Assembly (NCBI GenBank): GCA_947650365.1 | Contig: OX393549.1 | Location: forward strand, 38,273,098-38,337,097 | Length of the DNA stretch: 64,000 nucleotides | Direction: 5' to 3' | From: Chamaelirium japonicum | Taxonomy: Eukaryota > Streptophyta > Magnoliopsida > Liliales > Melanthiaceae | In this document: positions 19,549 through 30,657 of the stretch, piece by piece | Numbering within the stretch: position 1 is the first letter of the stretch | Layout: each line of letters starts with the position of its first letter | Translations under genes and position numbers: made by a program | The notes under the pieces: model-generated | Told to the model about the DNA's origin: nothing | Databases searched by the model: none | Seen by the model: the letters and a program-made list of their open reading frames with translations, nothing else

Positions 19549-20015
19549 TTCACTGATGGACGGATGGATCTTTTCACAGCCAGGAGGAAGTAGCTAGTGG
19601 AGCGTGGGTTTTCGCGTCCACTGACGGGCAGATACGGGAAGCGGTCGCAAAGAGGTGTCGGGTTTCTTCCGCATTTGCCGTGGAAGGTTTTGGGGCTCTG
19701 GTGCGACGAAGGAGCAGACAAGTGGTGATCCTTACGGATGAGGCACGAGCCATCGATACATTAGTTTTGGGAAAAGGAATTACTGGAGAACATAGCCACA
19801 TACTTATTGAGTGCATGTAGTTGTGGCAGTGTCTAGAGGTGGTGACAGTGCGTTGGGTTTCTCGCACTGCGCACCTCAAACTGGTTGGCTAGAGAGGCTA
19901 GATTGTATGCAGTCGAAGATGAGTGGACCTCTTCTTTTCCTCATGTTCTGTCGGCCCTTGTTTGTGAGGACCTAAAGGTCATAATGTAATGATCAACCAA
20001 GACTACCAAAAAAAA
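19549..20015 (+). mobile_element. 5'-truncated LINE with RNase H domain (copy 1)
   Basis: Begins at FTDG and reads WVFASTDGQIREAVAKRC, then VILTDEARAID and VRWVSRTA, the RNase H domain at the C-terminus of many plant LINE ORF2 proteins, with several stops. It ends DLKVIM, then stop and an A-run. It is flanked by a 13-bp target duplication AGAGAGGAGGCTT (19536-19548 and 20016-20028), so it is a bona fide 5'-truncated retroposition. The same insertion with the same duplication is in copy 2, so it predates the segmental duplication. Copy 1 has lost 18 bases in the middle. Confidence 0.75.
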
Positions 20016-20028
20016 AGAGAGGAGGCTT

Positions 20029-20600
20029 CGTTATCCCATTATTGAAATGGTTGAAGATTGGCCTGGACTTCGGTCCCACGTATTTCCCCCGATTTTCCAA
20101 GTAAGCATTTGTGTTTTTTGTTACTCTCATCCTCCATTAGTTTGCAGAAAGAGAAAATATTTACTACTAGATGGGCAAGAAATGCAGTCTAAAGTGATAT
20201 TGGGCATCTATCTATACTAATCTAGTAGAGCTGAGCCTTCCTACATCACATGTCAGCCCCTTCTTAAAGAAAATTTTTAAGGATCAAACAGACTATAACC
20301 TCAAAAGATTAAATAGGTTAAAATCAAAACTGAATCACAACCGTCCATTACACCCAGTCCGATCAGTAAATCACACTCACATGTAAAGAATGTGTGTGAT
20401 TTGGTTTTCGCTTCAATCGCAATCGTTCGTTACACTGAGCCCGATCGATGAATTGCATTCAGTCCTAAATGGCATGCAAATAAAGGATTATGATTCAGTT
20501 CTGGCTTCAACCTATCTGATCCTCTGAGGTTATAACCTTGAAAGAAAAAAAAAAATGAATGGCACGCGAGACGTTTAATCAACCCCATGCATATATTTGA
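20029..20600. other. Intergenic DNA in duplication copy 1
   Basis: No gene recognised. Two similar blocks (about 20335 and 20400) contain CGATC(A/G)(G/A)T(A/G)AAT(C/T) and GCACTC-like words. Matched in copy 2 at 40198-40860. Confidence 0.35.
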
Positions 20601-20619
20601 TTGTCATATTCAATACATG

Positions 20620-21660
20620 TTGTTAACATATTGTATTATCTTTGTATAAACTTATATGACTTTACATTTGTGTGTGATATATACTTTGCCGATTGGTTCG
20701 ATAGAAAGTATTCTATTCTATCTCTAAGCCTTAGCATCTTTCTCCCTCTCTCTCTCTCTTCTTTTCGGTTTGTCACATGGTATAGAGCGGGTTCTCTCGC
20801 ACGTCGACTTCGCTTCTAGTTGAGATCTACTTCACAGATCCGACGAGTGCAGCTCCTCCCAAATCTGCTCCGGCGGACGCTTCGATCTCCGGCCCAGATC
20901 CAGTCTCCCTCGCACGAGGCCGACGCAGCGCAGCCCTTCCCGGTCCGGCGGCTCCTCTCCCGGCGACTCCTGCCGTACACAGATCTGGTCCGCCCCAGAT
21001 CCGGCGCAGATCTGGTCGTCGGCGCGGATCCATCTCCAGCTCTCCCTCGCCGGACTGCCTCAGATCCGCGCGACGACCTGCGCGAGCCTCAGATCTGAGA
21101 TCCTCTTCCCCGAGCTCCTCTTACCCCTCAGATCTTATCCCTTAGATTTGAGATCCTCTCTGCCGGAACTGAGCGCGAGCTCCTCCTTCGCCGGCGACCA
21201 GATTTGGTCCCTTCGACCAGACAACCTCGCCGACGAGCACCTGCAGACCTCTCTCCCGCCTCGCAGTCGTCAGATCTGTGACCAGATCTGTATGCCGACG
21301 GGCTCACCTCGACCAGCGATCTGGTCTTCTCCCTCGACGGATCTGGTAACAGACCTCGAGCCCGCGCTCATCAGCAGCGCCTTCCTCTCCACCGGATCTG
21401 CATCCTGCTCCTCTAGATCTGCAGGTTGAGCTCTCCTCCTTCCTGGATTTGCGACCAGATCCCTGTCCGGCGAACTCCTCTTCGCTGCGAAGAGCTCCTC
21501 GCCTTGAGATCCTCTTCCGATGAGCAAATCTGCTCCTCCAGATCTAGGCCTCGCGAGATCTGATCCCCTTCTCCGACGGGTAGGCCTCCTCGCAGTCTGA
21601 TCCCCTCCTTGCAACAACAGCAGGCCCTCCGAATCTGCACAGTAGTTGGATTTGATCACA
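20620..21660 (+). mobile_element. LTR-retroelement end and leader upstream of CNL copy 1
   Basis: After an AT-rich then TC-rich stretch ending in GTCACA, the sequence reads TGGTATAGAGCGGG (20778). This resembles the initiator-Met tRNA primer site TGGTATCAGAGC of Copia and many Gypsy elements with one base lost. What follows is GC-rich with nine AGATCT words between about 20990 and 21560, many as CAGATCTG. No Gag or Pol is recognisable. It ends about 120 bases upstream of the CNL ATG. Copy 0 lacks it; copy 2 has it (41070-41958). The family call is tentative. Confidence 0.5.
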
Positions 21661-21784
21661 GCCGTCCATCTGGTTTTAATTTGCCTTTCAAGTGCATTAG
21701 AATTCACTCTCTTTTTATTTTTTGTCTGTCCTCAGGGTTTGATTTGAGATTCATTCTCTCATACTTATTATTTGTGTAGTGGAC
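21661..21784 (+). promoter_or_regulatory. CNL copy 1 leader with probable 3' splice site
   Basis: Homologous to 1855-2045 and 41959-42082. It contains GGGTTTGATTTGAGATTC and a T-rich tract ending ATTTGTGTAG, five bases before ATGGAAGCC. The conserved YAG in all three copies suggests a 5'-UTR intron acceptor. This is inference; no transcript was seen. Confidence 0.4.
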
Positions 21785-24736
21785 ATGGAAGCCGTTGGCC
21801 CAGTGTTGGAGACAGTCAAGTGCTTTGGGGCTCCCCTTCTTCGTTGAATTGGCTATGTCAAAAACCTGAAAAAGAATTTCAAGAAGCTCAATGCAGAGGC
21901 CGAAATGTTGTATGCTATGAGGCGTGACAAGCAAACAGAAGTAGATAGATGCAGTCCAGAAAAGGTTCGTAGCTGCCAATTTGAAGCTTGGGTTAATGAA
22001 GTTGAGCAGATAGAGAACCAAACAAATGCAATTGAAGAAGAGTTCAAGCAGGAGAAGAAGTGTTTCAGAGGGTGGTGCCCTGATATTTGCTCGTGCATGA
22101 AGCTTGGTAAAGAAGACATGGTGGATTTGATCGATAGAATCTCCGATCTTAAGAAGTTTGATGGTGCAGTCATGATCGATCCGCCTCCAAGTACAGTCGA
22201 GGAGATACCTGTGCCAAGAATAGAAGCGAAAACATCAATAGATACCTTACGGAAGGTAGTGGGATTCATAGAAGATCCAGGCATAAAAAAGATCGGCATT
22301 TGGGGCATGGGCGGTGTTGGAAAGACAACGCTGATGAAGAATATAAACAACCTACCAGAAATAGCTCAGATGTTTGATATTGTCATATGGGTAACCGTCT
22401 CAAGAGATTGTAGCTTAAGAATGGTGCAGAATGAGGTTGCACAAAGGTTGTCACTAAGTCTATCAGATGGCTTGTCTGACGATAGAGTTTCCAGGAGGTT
22501 ATACAACAGATTGAGAAACAGCAAGTATCTGTTGCTTCTAGATGATGTTTGGGAGAAATTGAATCTTGAAGAAGTGGGAATTCCAATTCCTAATGAAGAG
22601 AATGGATGCAAGATATTATTGACTACTAGAGATCTACAGATATGCCACAAGATGGAAACTCATAAACAGATCAGTGTGGAGGTATTGTCCGTTGAAGAAG
22701 CATGGGAATTATTCCGTGCGAAAGTGGGTAGTGTTGTCGATTCACCCGAAATCCAGGCATTGGCTAGAGAGGTTGCCGAGGAATGCGGAGGCCTGCCGCT
22801 TGCGATTATTGTAGTCGGATGGGCTCTGCGAGAAGAGGGCAATGTTCCTGTCTGGAAGAATGCGTTGCAAGAGTTGGGGTCAGCAGCGACATCCCAGATA
22901 AAAGATATGAAGGAAGCAGTATTTAAGCGATTGAGATTCAGTTACGACAGATTAAAGGGTGACAGACAAAGGTGCTTCTTGTATGGTGCATTGTACCCTG
23001 AAGATGCCGAAATACTTGTAGCCGAATTGATAGAGTATTGGAGGGCTGCAGGGTTTTTAGAAGATGACGGTACTGTGGAGAGCTTAGCAGAGGCTATTGA
23101 TGACGGCCACGCTATACTGAAAGACCTTGTAGATGCTTCTTTGTTGGAGAGATGCCAAGGTGATGATGACAGACGGAAGCGTGTGAAGATGCATGACGTG
23201 ATTCGTGATCTTGCACTGAGAATTACATCCATAGAGGCCGGGGGAGGCAATAATAATAAATTCTTGGTGAGAGCTGGCAAGGGGATACAAACCCCTCCAG
23301 GAGAGGAGCAATGGAAAGAATGCAATGTTATTTTTTTGATGCGGAATGAACTAAAACGGTTGCCCGAGCGGGCTGTTTGCCCCGTTCTCTCGACACTGCT
23401 ATTGCGAAGTAATCTTTGCCTAGAAGACATCCCTGAGTTGTTTTTCGAGGCCATGCCCGTGCTCCAAGTTTTGGACCTAAGCTACACCAGTATCAGGTCC
23501 TTACCACCATCCATCTGCAACTTGGTCCATCTTCGTGGAATGTACCTAAATTATTGTGAGTATTTGGTTGAACTCCCACCCGAAATAGGAGCAGTGAAGG
23601 CACTTGAGGTGCTTCAGATTGGAGGGATCAACACAGCAATTCGAGGTCTGCCGATTATGGTGGGGGAATGGACTCGTCTAAAGTGCTTACATGTGCAGTT
23701 TTCCAGAGCTGGAGGTGATGGAGAGATGATGATTCCGCAGGGAATAGTATCGAGACACTCTTTATTGGAGGACTTGAGGATAGAGTGGAGGGATAGTGAG
23801 CTGGATTGGGATAGAAATCTGCAGGAAGACTACGTGATGGAGGAGGTTTGCAGTTTGACGGAACTGACTCGTCTTCGTTTACAAGAGTGGGATATCTCAA
23901 ATGCTTTATAGATAAGAGTGAACCATGGCAGAATAGAAAACTATCATCTTTCGCGTTTAAAGTCGGCCCTCATCCTGAATATATTTTTTTGGCACTCCAC
24001 CTGTGGGCCGAATCTTACAGTTTGTGGGTGATGATGGTGCCCCTCCTCAGGCGATCAAGCAGGTTCTGTGGCGTGCCGAGAGTTTTTTGCTATGGAGGCA
24101 CAGCAGCATCCAAAATCTGTTGGGGGAATTTGGCGTGGAGAACATGACTCATCTTAAATATTTAGAGGTTGGAGAATGTCATAGAATGGAGAATATATCG
24201 ATAGACAGGAATTGTTCATTCCCTAACCTCGAGCAATTGTACATTGTTGAGATGGAGAATTTAAGGAATATTTGAGGGAACCAATTAGTTGGGATGGTTA
24301 ATCTTCGAGTGCTGAAGCATGATAATTGTGGTAGATTGCAGAAGGTACTCCCTCGGAGTCGGAGCATCATCCGGCTGCTCCCCAATCTTGAATAGTTGCG
24401 TGTTTACAAATAGAAGGGGAAGGGGGTGCCGTTGTCGAATGCATTAATAATGCTCTTCCCAAACTCAAGACCTTGCAATTACTCAGCCTACAAAATTTGG
24501 AGAATATTTGCAAACAAGTCTTGGCATGGCCCTCCATAGAGTATATCTTCATTGATGGCTGTCCGAATCTGAGGAGGCTCCCTTTTGGCATCCACAATGC
24601 GTCCACCTTGAAGACGATCAAGTGCAACAGAGAGTGGTGGGATGCACTGCAGTGGGAAGATGATGAAATCAAAACCCAACTTCAGCCTTTTGCATCATTC
24701 TTCAACTGGGAGCGAAGGAGATTAAGGCCCGGTTAA
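21785..24736 (+). pseudogene. CC-NBS-LRR resistance gene copy 1, broken in LRR
   Basis: RPS2/RPS5-type immune receptor homologue. The ancestral ATG at 21785 is followed by TGA at 21845-21847 (codon 21). The main frame then runs 21905-23911 (668 codons from an internal ATG). It has the P-loop GMGGVGKTT, LLLLDDVWE, LLTTRD, GGLPLAIIVVGWAL, CFLYGALYPEDAEI and the MHD motif KMHDVIRDLAL. Several bases lost near 23876, relative to copy 2, shift the frame. Further stops lie at 24273 (TGA for Trp) and 24393 (TAG for Glu), and 27 bases are missing near 24408. A product ending at 23911 would be CC(partial)-NB-ARC plus about three LRRs. The NB-ARC has no stop, so such a truncated protein could still be made. 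Confidence 0.85.
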
Positions 24737-24990
24737 CAAATTAAGACCAGCTTCCTCTCACCCCAACCAGCTTCTTCCAACTTGATCGTCCACCTTGAAG
24801 AGAGTAGTGGGATGCACTGCAGTAAGAAGATGATGAAATCAAAACCCAACTTGATCGTCCACCTTGAAGACGATCAAGTGCAGCAGAGAGTGGTGGGATG
24901 CACTGTAGTGGGAAGATGATGAAATCAAAACCCAACTTCAGCCTTTTGCATCATTCTTCGACGGGGAACGAAGGAGATTAAGGCTTGGTT
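24601..24990 (+). repeat. Tandem partial duplications of the CNL 3' end
   Basis: The last LRR-coding stretch (CACCTTGAAGACGATCAAGTG...GGGATGCACTG...GATGAAATCAAAACCCAACTT) recurs twice beyond the stop, at about 24787 and 24858. The same arrangement is in duplication copy 2 (44927-45330), so it arose before the segmental duplication. Confidence 0.75.
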
Positions 24991-25119
24991 AACAAATTAA
25001 GACCAACTTCCTCTCACCCCGACCAGCTTCTTCCATTCCGATCGCATCCTCTCACCCCGACTCCAACTTTTCCCATTCCGACCACATCCTCTCACCCCGA
25101 CCAGCTTCTCTCATTCCAA

Positions 25120-25122
<3 letters not shown>

Positions 25123-25171
<49 letters not shown>

Positions 25172-25175
25172 CTCT
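25123..25175 (+). repeat. (CT)n microsatellite
   Basis: About 23 CT repeats plus an interrupted tail, with a shorter CT run at 25201-25220. In copy 2 the same site holds a longer run of about 39 (45451-45529). Confidence 0.9.
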
Positions 25176-25220
25176 TGTGTAATGGTGTATTTTTCTACTC
25201 TGTCTCTCTCTCTCTCTCTC

Positions 25221-26240
25221 TTTATTTTCTGCCTAAAATTGGCTTAATTAAGATGCAAGATTCTCTATCCTTCTTGATCGGTAAAATTGTGGAGATTAAG
25301 CTAAAAGATTTTCTGTTTCTTAATTTTCATGTCATATAGGTATCATAATCAGAAAGAAATCTAGTTTGAGATGAATGAATGGGAGTTTGGATATCTATGT
25401 AATGCTTTATTATGGGGATTGCACTTTAGGAAATTACCATGTATTGTGTCGTATATAAAATTTTTCTTACAAATGTAACAACCAAGGAATCTAATGTCGA
25501 CAAATTTCCTACGAAATCACCGAATATGTTTTTTTATAAAGGTCCGACATAGAAATTGGTCGAATTTTTAATAGTACTAAATTTCTGTCCGACATAACGA
25601 AATGTTGGCCAAAATGATCGATATTTGACCAAAATCCTACATTCTATTTTTTTTTCCGTGAAATTACACTGAAATTTTTTTAAAAAAAAATTTAGTAAAA
25701 ATTTATCAGTAAGAAATTATATTTTCTCTCAATTTCAATTGTTTTCATAACATACAACATTTTACTGACATTTGACTTGGAATCAATCGAAATTTAACTC
25801 AAATCCGATGAATTTCTACCGAAATCTTTCTTTTAAAAAATACAAAATTTCCACTGTCATAAAACCGAAATCCGACAAATTTCCTTTATTTGACTAACCA
25901 AAGTCGGCATGGAAATTGACATTTAAAACCTTGGTAGCAGCTACTACTATATAAAAGAAAAGAAAAAAAAAATTTCACAGTTATTTTTGTACTCAGCATT
26001 ATATCCTGTGTATTTTGTATGTCAAGATTCTATAACCAAATGTTGCTGATACTGAGTTAATAGTTAGTCTAAGAATCTCTATGCATCTGATCTAAATTCT
26101 AAACCCTATATTTTTAAATGATGCTATCTTATTCTGATCCAACTGATTTCAGGTGTCACTATGCGTTGCAAAGAGTTTAAGAAGGCCATCAAGAGTCCGC
26201 AGGTCATCAAGATTCTGATTTGTTCATTGAAGCACATATT
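25221..26240. other. AT-rich intergenic DNA
   Basis: No gene recognised. Repeated words of the type CCGACAAATTT and AAATTTC(T)G recur from 25495 to 25900 on both strands, which suggests an old DNA-element body, but no termini were found. The last 300 bases or so (25935-26240) are absent from duplication copy 2. Confidence 0.4.
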
Positions 26241-26249
26241 GTGTGAACT

Positions 26250-26715
26250 ATATATATACGGTTGGAGTCCGCCCTTTTTTCCGAAGAATTTCTTTTCGTC
26301 ATCACCCAGAGTACATAATTGGGATACAACGAGATGTACATTTGGGATCCGCTCTGTACGGAAAACTTTTGCTTCATCGTCCTCGGTATATAATTGTGAC
26401 ATAACCAGAATCGGAATCATGTCCGATGTCCCTGAAGGTAGACTTGGTGGCATTTGGAGCCACAGGGTTCATTCCAACTACTATAAAAGGCACTAAATAT
26501 CTATTATCATTGTTTCCTTTCCATTAGGTTTAGAGGCAAACATGTGGTTCTCGCCTTCGAAGAAAGAAACATGCGGCGGTCTTGTCTTTCTCAGTAAAAT
26601 GTAGTCGAAGGAGCCATCATCAACTTGTACACTGCCTATGTGAATCTCACACCAGCCTGAGCTCGAATCTTTTTGCGTCATCTTTGAAGTCTCATTCAAT
26701 CTGGCAACCAACTTC
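26250..26715 (-). pseudogene. Unidentified conserved gene fragment (copy 1)
   Basis: On the minus strand two adjacent stretches look like decayed exons of one protein: LVARLNETSKMTQKDSS, WCEIHIGSVQVDDGSFDYIL and HVSFFEGENHMF (26711-26493), then LPSGTSDMIPILVMSQLYT, DDEAKVFRTERIPNVHLVV and QLCTLGDDEKKFFGKKGGLQ (26453-26260). A stop separates them. I cannot name the family. The same fragment is in copy 2 (46260-46712), with similar conservation of the first stretch. It is probably an old gene remnant carried by the duplication, or a captured fragment. Confidence 0.45.
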
Positions 26716-26905
26716 TTTGTTCATGGAAAAACTTTCATTACCTTTGTGATATGAGAGTTGTAATGGAGATCACCTATATATTTGTCTTCCATCCTTGCTG
26801 TACCAAACTAGCCTACTATTCGGCCGAGGCGTTCGCCTGAGGGTTGTGTTTGTGTTTTCTCATAATCTATGTTCGAAAGAATGCTTTAAATGTCTGTATC
26901 TGTAT

Positions 26906-27736
26906 CGTTTTTAGGGGGGATTTCGTGAACCGCTCCTGACAAGAGATCGGTTTAGCCTAAAGGACAGCCAACCCTGTGGACGATACTATCCCTCACAATA
27001 CTTCAAATTTTTATTTCATGCCATTCCTCCCTAAAACTATACCGAGCTCTAAATCCGAACCCTAGACCTAGAAATCCTAAACCTAACCCTAAAACCTAAG
27101 ACCTACAACCATGGTATAAACCCTAGACCTTGAAATCTCTGATGCCGTCCGGCTTAGGAAGATGTTGCTCTCTCTGAGTTCCTGATGAGTTGATCCAGCT
27201 CGTATCGTAGCTCAACAACGACCATGCCCTCAACATCTATCCGGACATTGGCAAGCACATGGATGTGGGTCGAGTAAACCGGTACGCTAAGGTCGCGATG
27301 ACAAGGTTCTTGGAAGCCGACAAGGCTGTGCTGAGGCTAGGGACAAATGAAAGCGTAAAGAGATCCCGGTGGTCCTATCTATGCTCATGTACCAACCAGC
27401 TGCATGGGGTGTATTTAAGAGTGGGGTGTGTTGAAGAGGGCATATAATTGGGGTATATTTAACGGGTTGGTGTTTAATTCGGCTATAATCAAGGTGGGGC
27501 ATGCCATTTAACTCGGGTGTATTGAAGGTGGGGTGTAAGGGGAAGGATCTTTTTGGGACAGAAATGGGGTATGATAAATAAAAAAATGGTGTGTGCTCAA
27601 GCTTGTTCGAAATGGGGGTTAATTAAAATTTTTGGGGGTATAAATAAAATTTCCTTTATTTTCTTAGAGAAATGGGTGGTAGGTCCTTAAAACAGATCGT
27701 TTTTAACGATAAGGACAGATAAGCTCGAGATTGAAT
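26906..27736. other. 831-bp segment present only in duplication copy 1
   Basis: Copy 2 reads directly from TGTAT to GGTGCATC at the equivalent point. Inside are telo-box-like words (AACCCTAGACC, CCTAACCCTAAAACC, AAACCCTAGACC; 27031-27128), as often found in leaders of plant housekeeping genes. A short coding-like stretch follows (about 27210-27370, plus strand): NNDHALNIYPDIGKHMD, RVNRYAKVAMTRFLEADKAV. I cannot identify it. It is either an insertion carrying a gene fragment or a deletion in copy 2 at an AT microhomology. Confidence 0.5.
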
Positions 27737-27876
27737 GGTGCATCTTTGTTCGGAACAGTTAGCTGAGTTTATTGCATGGAGTTCGACGAGTTGTTCCGAT
27801 CACATTGTCCGAACAATTAGTTTCGACACCGATAGTGGAATCGCTATAGATGTTGCTGTGATTTCACTCTAGCAGC

Positions 27877-28567
27877 TGTGGGTGCAAAATCTGGCTAACG
27901 CCCAACAGTCGGACCCACAACCCTACTTGGGGCCCACGAGTCAACCGGTGGGATCCACAGCCTACCTGGGGCCCACGAGTCCAATGGTGGAACCCACAGC
28001 CCTGCCTGGGGCCCTGAGTCCAACGGTGGGACCTGCAGCCCTGCCTGGGGCTCACTTGCACTATCTAGGGTCTGGTAAATCCCCCCGGGTATTTACCAAA
28101 CCCTAGATATTTTTGGGAATATTCCTAGAATATTCTCAAATAAACCAAACCTCTATAAATAGCAAATCCTGTAAATTATTCCAGATCCAAAATTCCAGAC
28201 CAAAAACCCACTTTCTGTTTTCCAGAGCTCCCTGAGCTTTCTGGTTTTCATACTCCTTTTCTATCCCTGATTACTTGTAAGAAGCACTCCTCGACCTGTC
28301 GAGAGTAGCTCTACTATTTACTCAGAGATAGTGGATTCAAAGGTTGCGTCTTATCGCACGGAGACGTAGGCTTCGACTGAACTCCGTTATCACATCATGT
28401 GTCATCTCTTTCTCTACCTTTCTACTCTACATTGCTTGTGTGACAGCCCAGCAAATCACAAGACTCACAACTCAGTGCTTCGAAGCGTGCCACATCCCGA
28501 AGGGTCAAAGCTTCGATCAACTATTGGAGGAGGGTCACATATGACGGCCATGAAATCCTCCCCCACA
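27877..28567 (+). repeat. Solo 5' LTR of a second Tat-type element (copy A)
   Basis: 691 bp, starting TGTGGGTGCAAAATCTGG and ending CCCCCACA, with a TATA box (TATAAATAG at 28154-28162). It is followed at once by a primer site. Its paralogue in copy 2 is 48800-49484. The TGTGGGTGC start is shared with the LTRs at 2272 and 11024, pointing to related lineages. No 3' LTR is present in the window. Confidence 0.8.
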
Positions 28568-28570
28568 GTT

Positions 28571-28909
28571 TGGCGCCATCTGTGGGATCTGAATCCTATC
28601 AACTTGCAACGTCCAAGTTTCCTAACTCCTCCGGTAGCAGATATCGGTTGCCTGAGTACTCCGTCTGTCTCTATCGTTGCACTTAGATGGCGAAGATACT
28701 GATGGACTAGCAAGAGGAAAGCATCATGCATCCAGATGCTCAGCATCCGATGACTCGCTCAATGAATCGTCGATTCGCAACGAGCCAACGACCGGAATAG
28801 CAACTTGCTGTTAATTCAAGGAGTCGCCCGTCAGTTGATCGCACCGCCCAGGCTCAACCTCGACAGTCGCCTCAACTCGCCGACCAAATTTCTCAGCACT
28901 TGGAGAAAG
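28571..28909 (+). pseudogene. Primer site and start of a decayed gag (copy A)
   Basis: Starts TGGCGCCATCTGTGGGAT, a Tat-type primer site. The following sequence matches copy B, where an early Gag frame is open: MAKTPMDQPEESIMHPDAQ, MTRSMSRRF and TAQAQPRQSPQLADQ. Here the frame has stops (TAG in place of Asp-Gln near 28710 and another near 28799). It ends at 28909, exactly where the segmental duplication ends. Confidence 0.65.
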
Positions 28910-29150
28910 AAAAAATTTCTACAGTGCAATCTTCGTAGCAATTGTTACTCTTCAATCACCGAATTCTTACTCTTGCTACCACTGTAGTTATTGTTACTCT
29001 TCATTTTTGAATTGTTACTCTTTGATATAGCAAAATCATTGTAGCATTTTTTTTTGAGAAATATTGTTTAAAAAAAAATTACTACAGTGAAATTACTGTA
29101 GCAAATTGCTACAGCGAAATCACCGAATTCTTATTCTTCACGTGATTTTA
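28910..29150. repeat. Short inverted-repeat-rich AT sequence
   Basis: Many copies of CTACAGTG, CACTGTAG and CTGTAGCAA in both orientations, plus two copies of TCACCGAATTCTTA(C/T)TCTT (about 28955 and 29122). This resembles a decayed miniature inverted-repeat element, but I could not fix ends. Confidence 0.35.
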
Positions 29151-29476
29151 TTGCACATATATAGAGGTAAATGGATATTTTCCAACCGGAGGGACCTACT
29201 ATTAAAGCATCTTTTTGTCGGTCCTTATCACTAAATTGATATATGGTCAAGGACCTTAGGCACATTACCCTTAAAAGAAAGGGGGGTTTCCTAAAAAAAC
29301 AAAAAAAAAGGAAAGATATACACGAATCTGCTAAATTATGCAACGAATGGCTACAAATACACGTATTTAAGCATTAAGAACAAGTTGAGTTTGGTCTTAG
29401 TTATGGATTACAAAATAACAGTAGCTTGATTTACCTGCTAAGCAATCATTCACATCCTTATAAAAAAAAAAAAAAA

Positions 29477-30657
29477 GGTAAATTACATATTTTCAGGTTA
29501 CCCTCTGAAATAAAAAACCGAACAAAATACCCCAGTGTACTATGAAATATCTTCACTTAGCCGCCTACGAAGAAGTGCTAACATGTTAGAAAAATAGTAC
29601 ATGCCCGTGCCTGTCGGCACTGCAACGGGCCGCCTTCGGTGGCAACACATATATCGGCACTGTAGCAAGCTACCTTCGATGAAAATACACCTGAACGTCT
29701 TAGGCAACAAAACACTTTCGACGACAACACCAGCATTCATAGGGACACTCATTTACTTGCTCGTTCTGAAGTGGGCATCTTTGGCACGACCAACTCCACC
29801 TCCCCCTATAATCAATCAATCACAGCTGTCTCTATTTGAATAGATTCCTCAAGATCGACCTGATGGTTTAGGACAATTGAAATTTCAGCAGGCAGGTTTA
29901 TAGCCGCTGATGCGAACAAAGATCACGGGAGGAACGGTCAGGTTTAGTGCAGTTTAAATGGGCCGGAATTTGAAACCAAGGGGAGGGAGTTGGTTGACGG
30001 GGAAATAGAAATCGTGCGTTGATTTTTGAATGAATGGTTAGATCTATTCGGTTCATTTTTGTCCAGTCAGCTTGTCCTAGTCAGCATCCATTTTGTCTAG
30101 TCAGCACAAAACCGACGTGCCATGTTATGCAGATGGTAAATGGTCATGTTTTATGTCAATGGTTAACTCCTCTAGTTCAGGGGCATTTTGTTCGGTTTCT
30201 TGGTAGAATTTTTGCATACACCTCACTGACAAATAAGATTATTATGAATATCCCCATTACTTTTTAAGTTTTTTTTATCTCGATTTTTGCAGAAAAAATC
30301 AGCTTTTTTTTTACCATTTTACCCTTGGTCTGCTAATCTTTCTGCATGTCATCATCATCGGTGTCCATGCAAGTCGGTGTTGTCCTTCCTTCTCGTCATC
30401 CTCCCCATCCTGTCTCCTTCCGATGACTGTGGCATTCACGACCACCAATCACAGCCAAGGGTAAAATGGTCATAAAATTACACATGTATGTTTGCAAAAA
30501 TCAAGACATGTGAGGGGGTTATTCATAAAACTTTAAAAGTGTGGGGGTTATTTATAATATCAATATTTGTCAAGGTGTGGGTGCAAAAATCTATTTTTAG
30601 TTCAGGGGGGCAAGGTGAAACTAGGCAATAGTTTAGGGGGGTTTCATGTTATTTACC
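29477..30657. mobile_element. Mutator-like or similar non-autonomous DNA element
   Basis: The left end is GGTAAATTACA and the right end is TGTTATTTACCC, an inverted pair. Both ends are followed inward by stretches about ACCCC or GGGGT (left: AACAAAATACCCC; right: GGGGGGTTTCATG). The element is flanked on both sides by A-runs, as expected if the target was A-rich. GGGTAAATTACA-type ends with poly-C subterminal stretches are a recurrent plant non-autonomous element form. Internally there is only a weak coding-like stretch (29600-29840) and no transposase. Confidence 0.45.

Larger units (their letters stand above)
18607..28909. repeat. Segmental duplication, copy 1
   Basis: Collinear with 38789-49826, starting at ATTGTGGCAATG and ending at CAGCACTTGGAGAAAG inside a retroelement gag. 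Most aligned lines differ at only a few bases. Differences include 831 bp present only here (26906-27736), about 300 bp present only here near 25935-26240, 1,741 bp present only in copy 2 (47001-48741), and about 90 bp present only in copy 2 (40340-40430). Shared inside it are a LINE insertion, a retroelement leader, a CNL gene, a conserved unknown fragment and an LTR. Confidence 0.85.

Noticed and set aside
20820-21098. 92-codon Arg/Leu-rich frame in the AGATCT-rich leader
   Set aside because: Composition-driven, with frames on both strands and no recognisable domain; kept only as retroelement leader.
27817-28909. Independent insertion of the LTR/gag fragment into copy 1
   Set aside because: The same fragment lies 1.74 kb further along in copy 2. 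A deletion joining GAACAAT to TAGTTTCG explains copy 1 better than a second insertion with identical ends.
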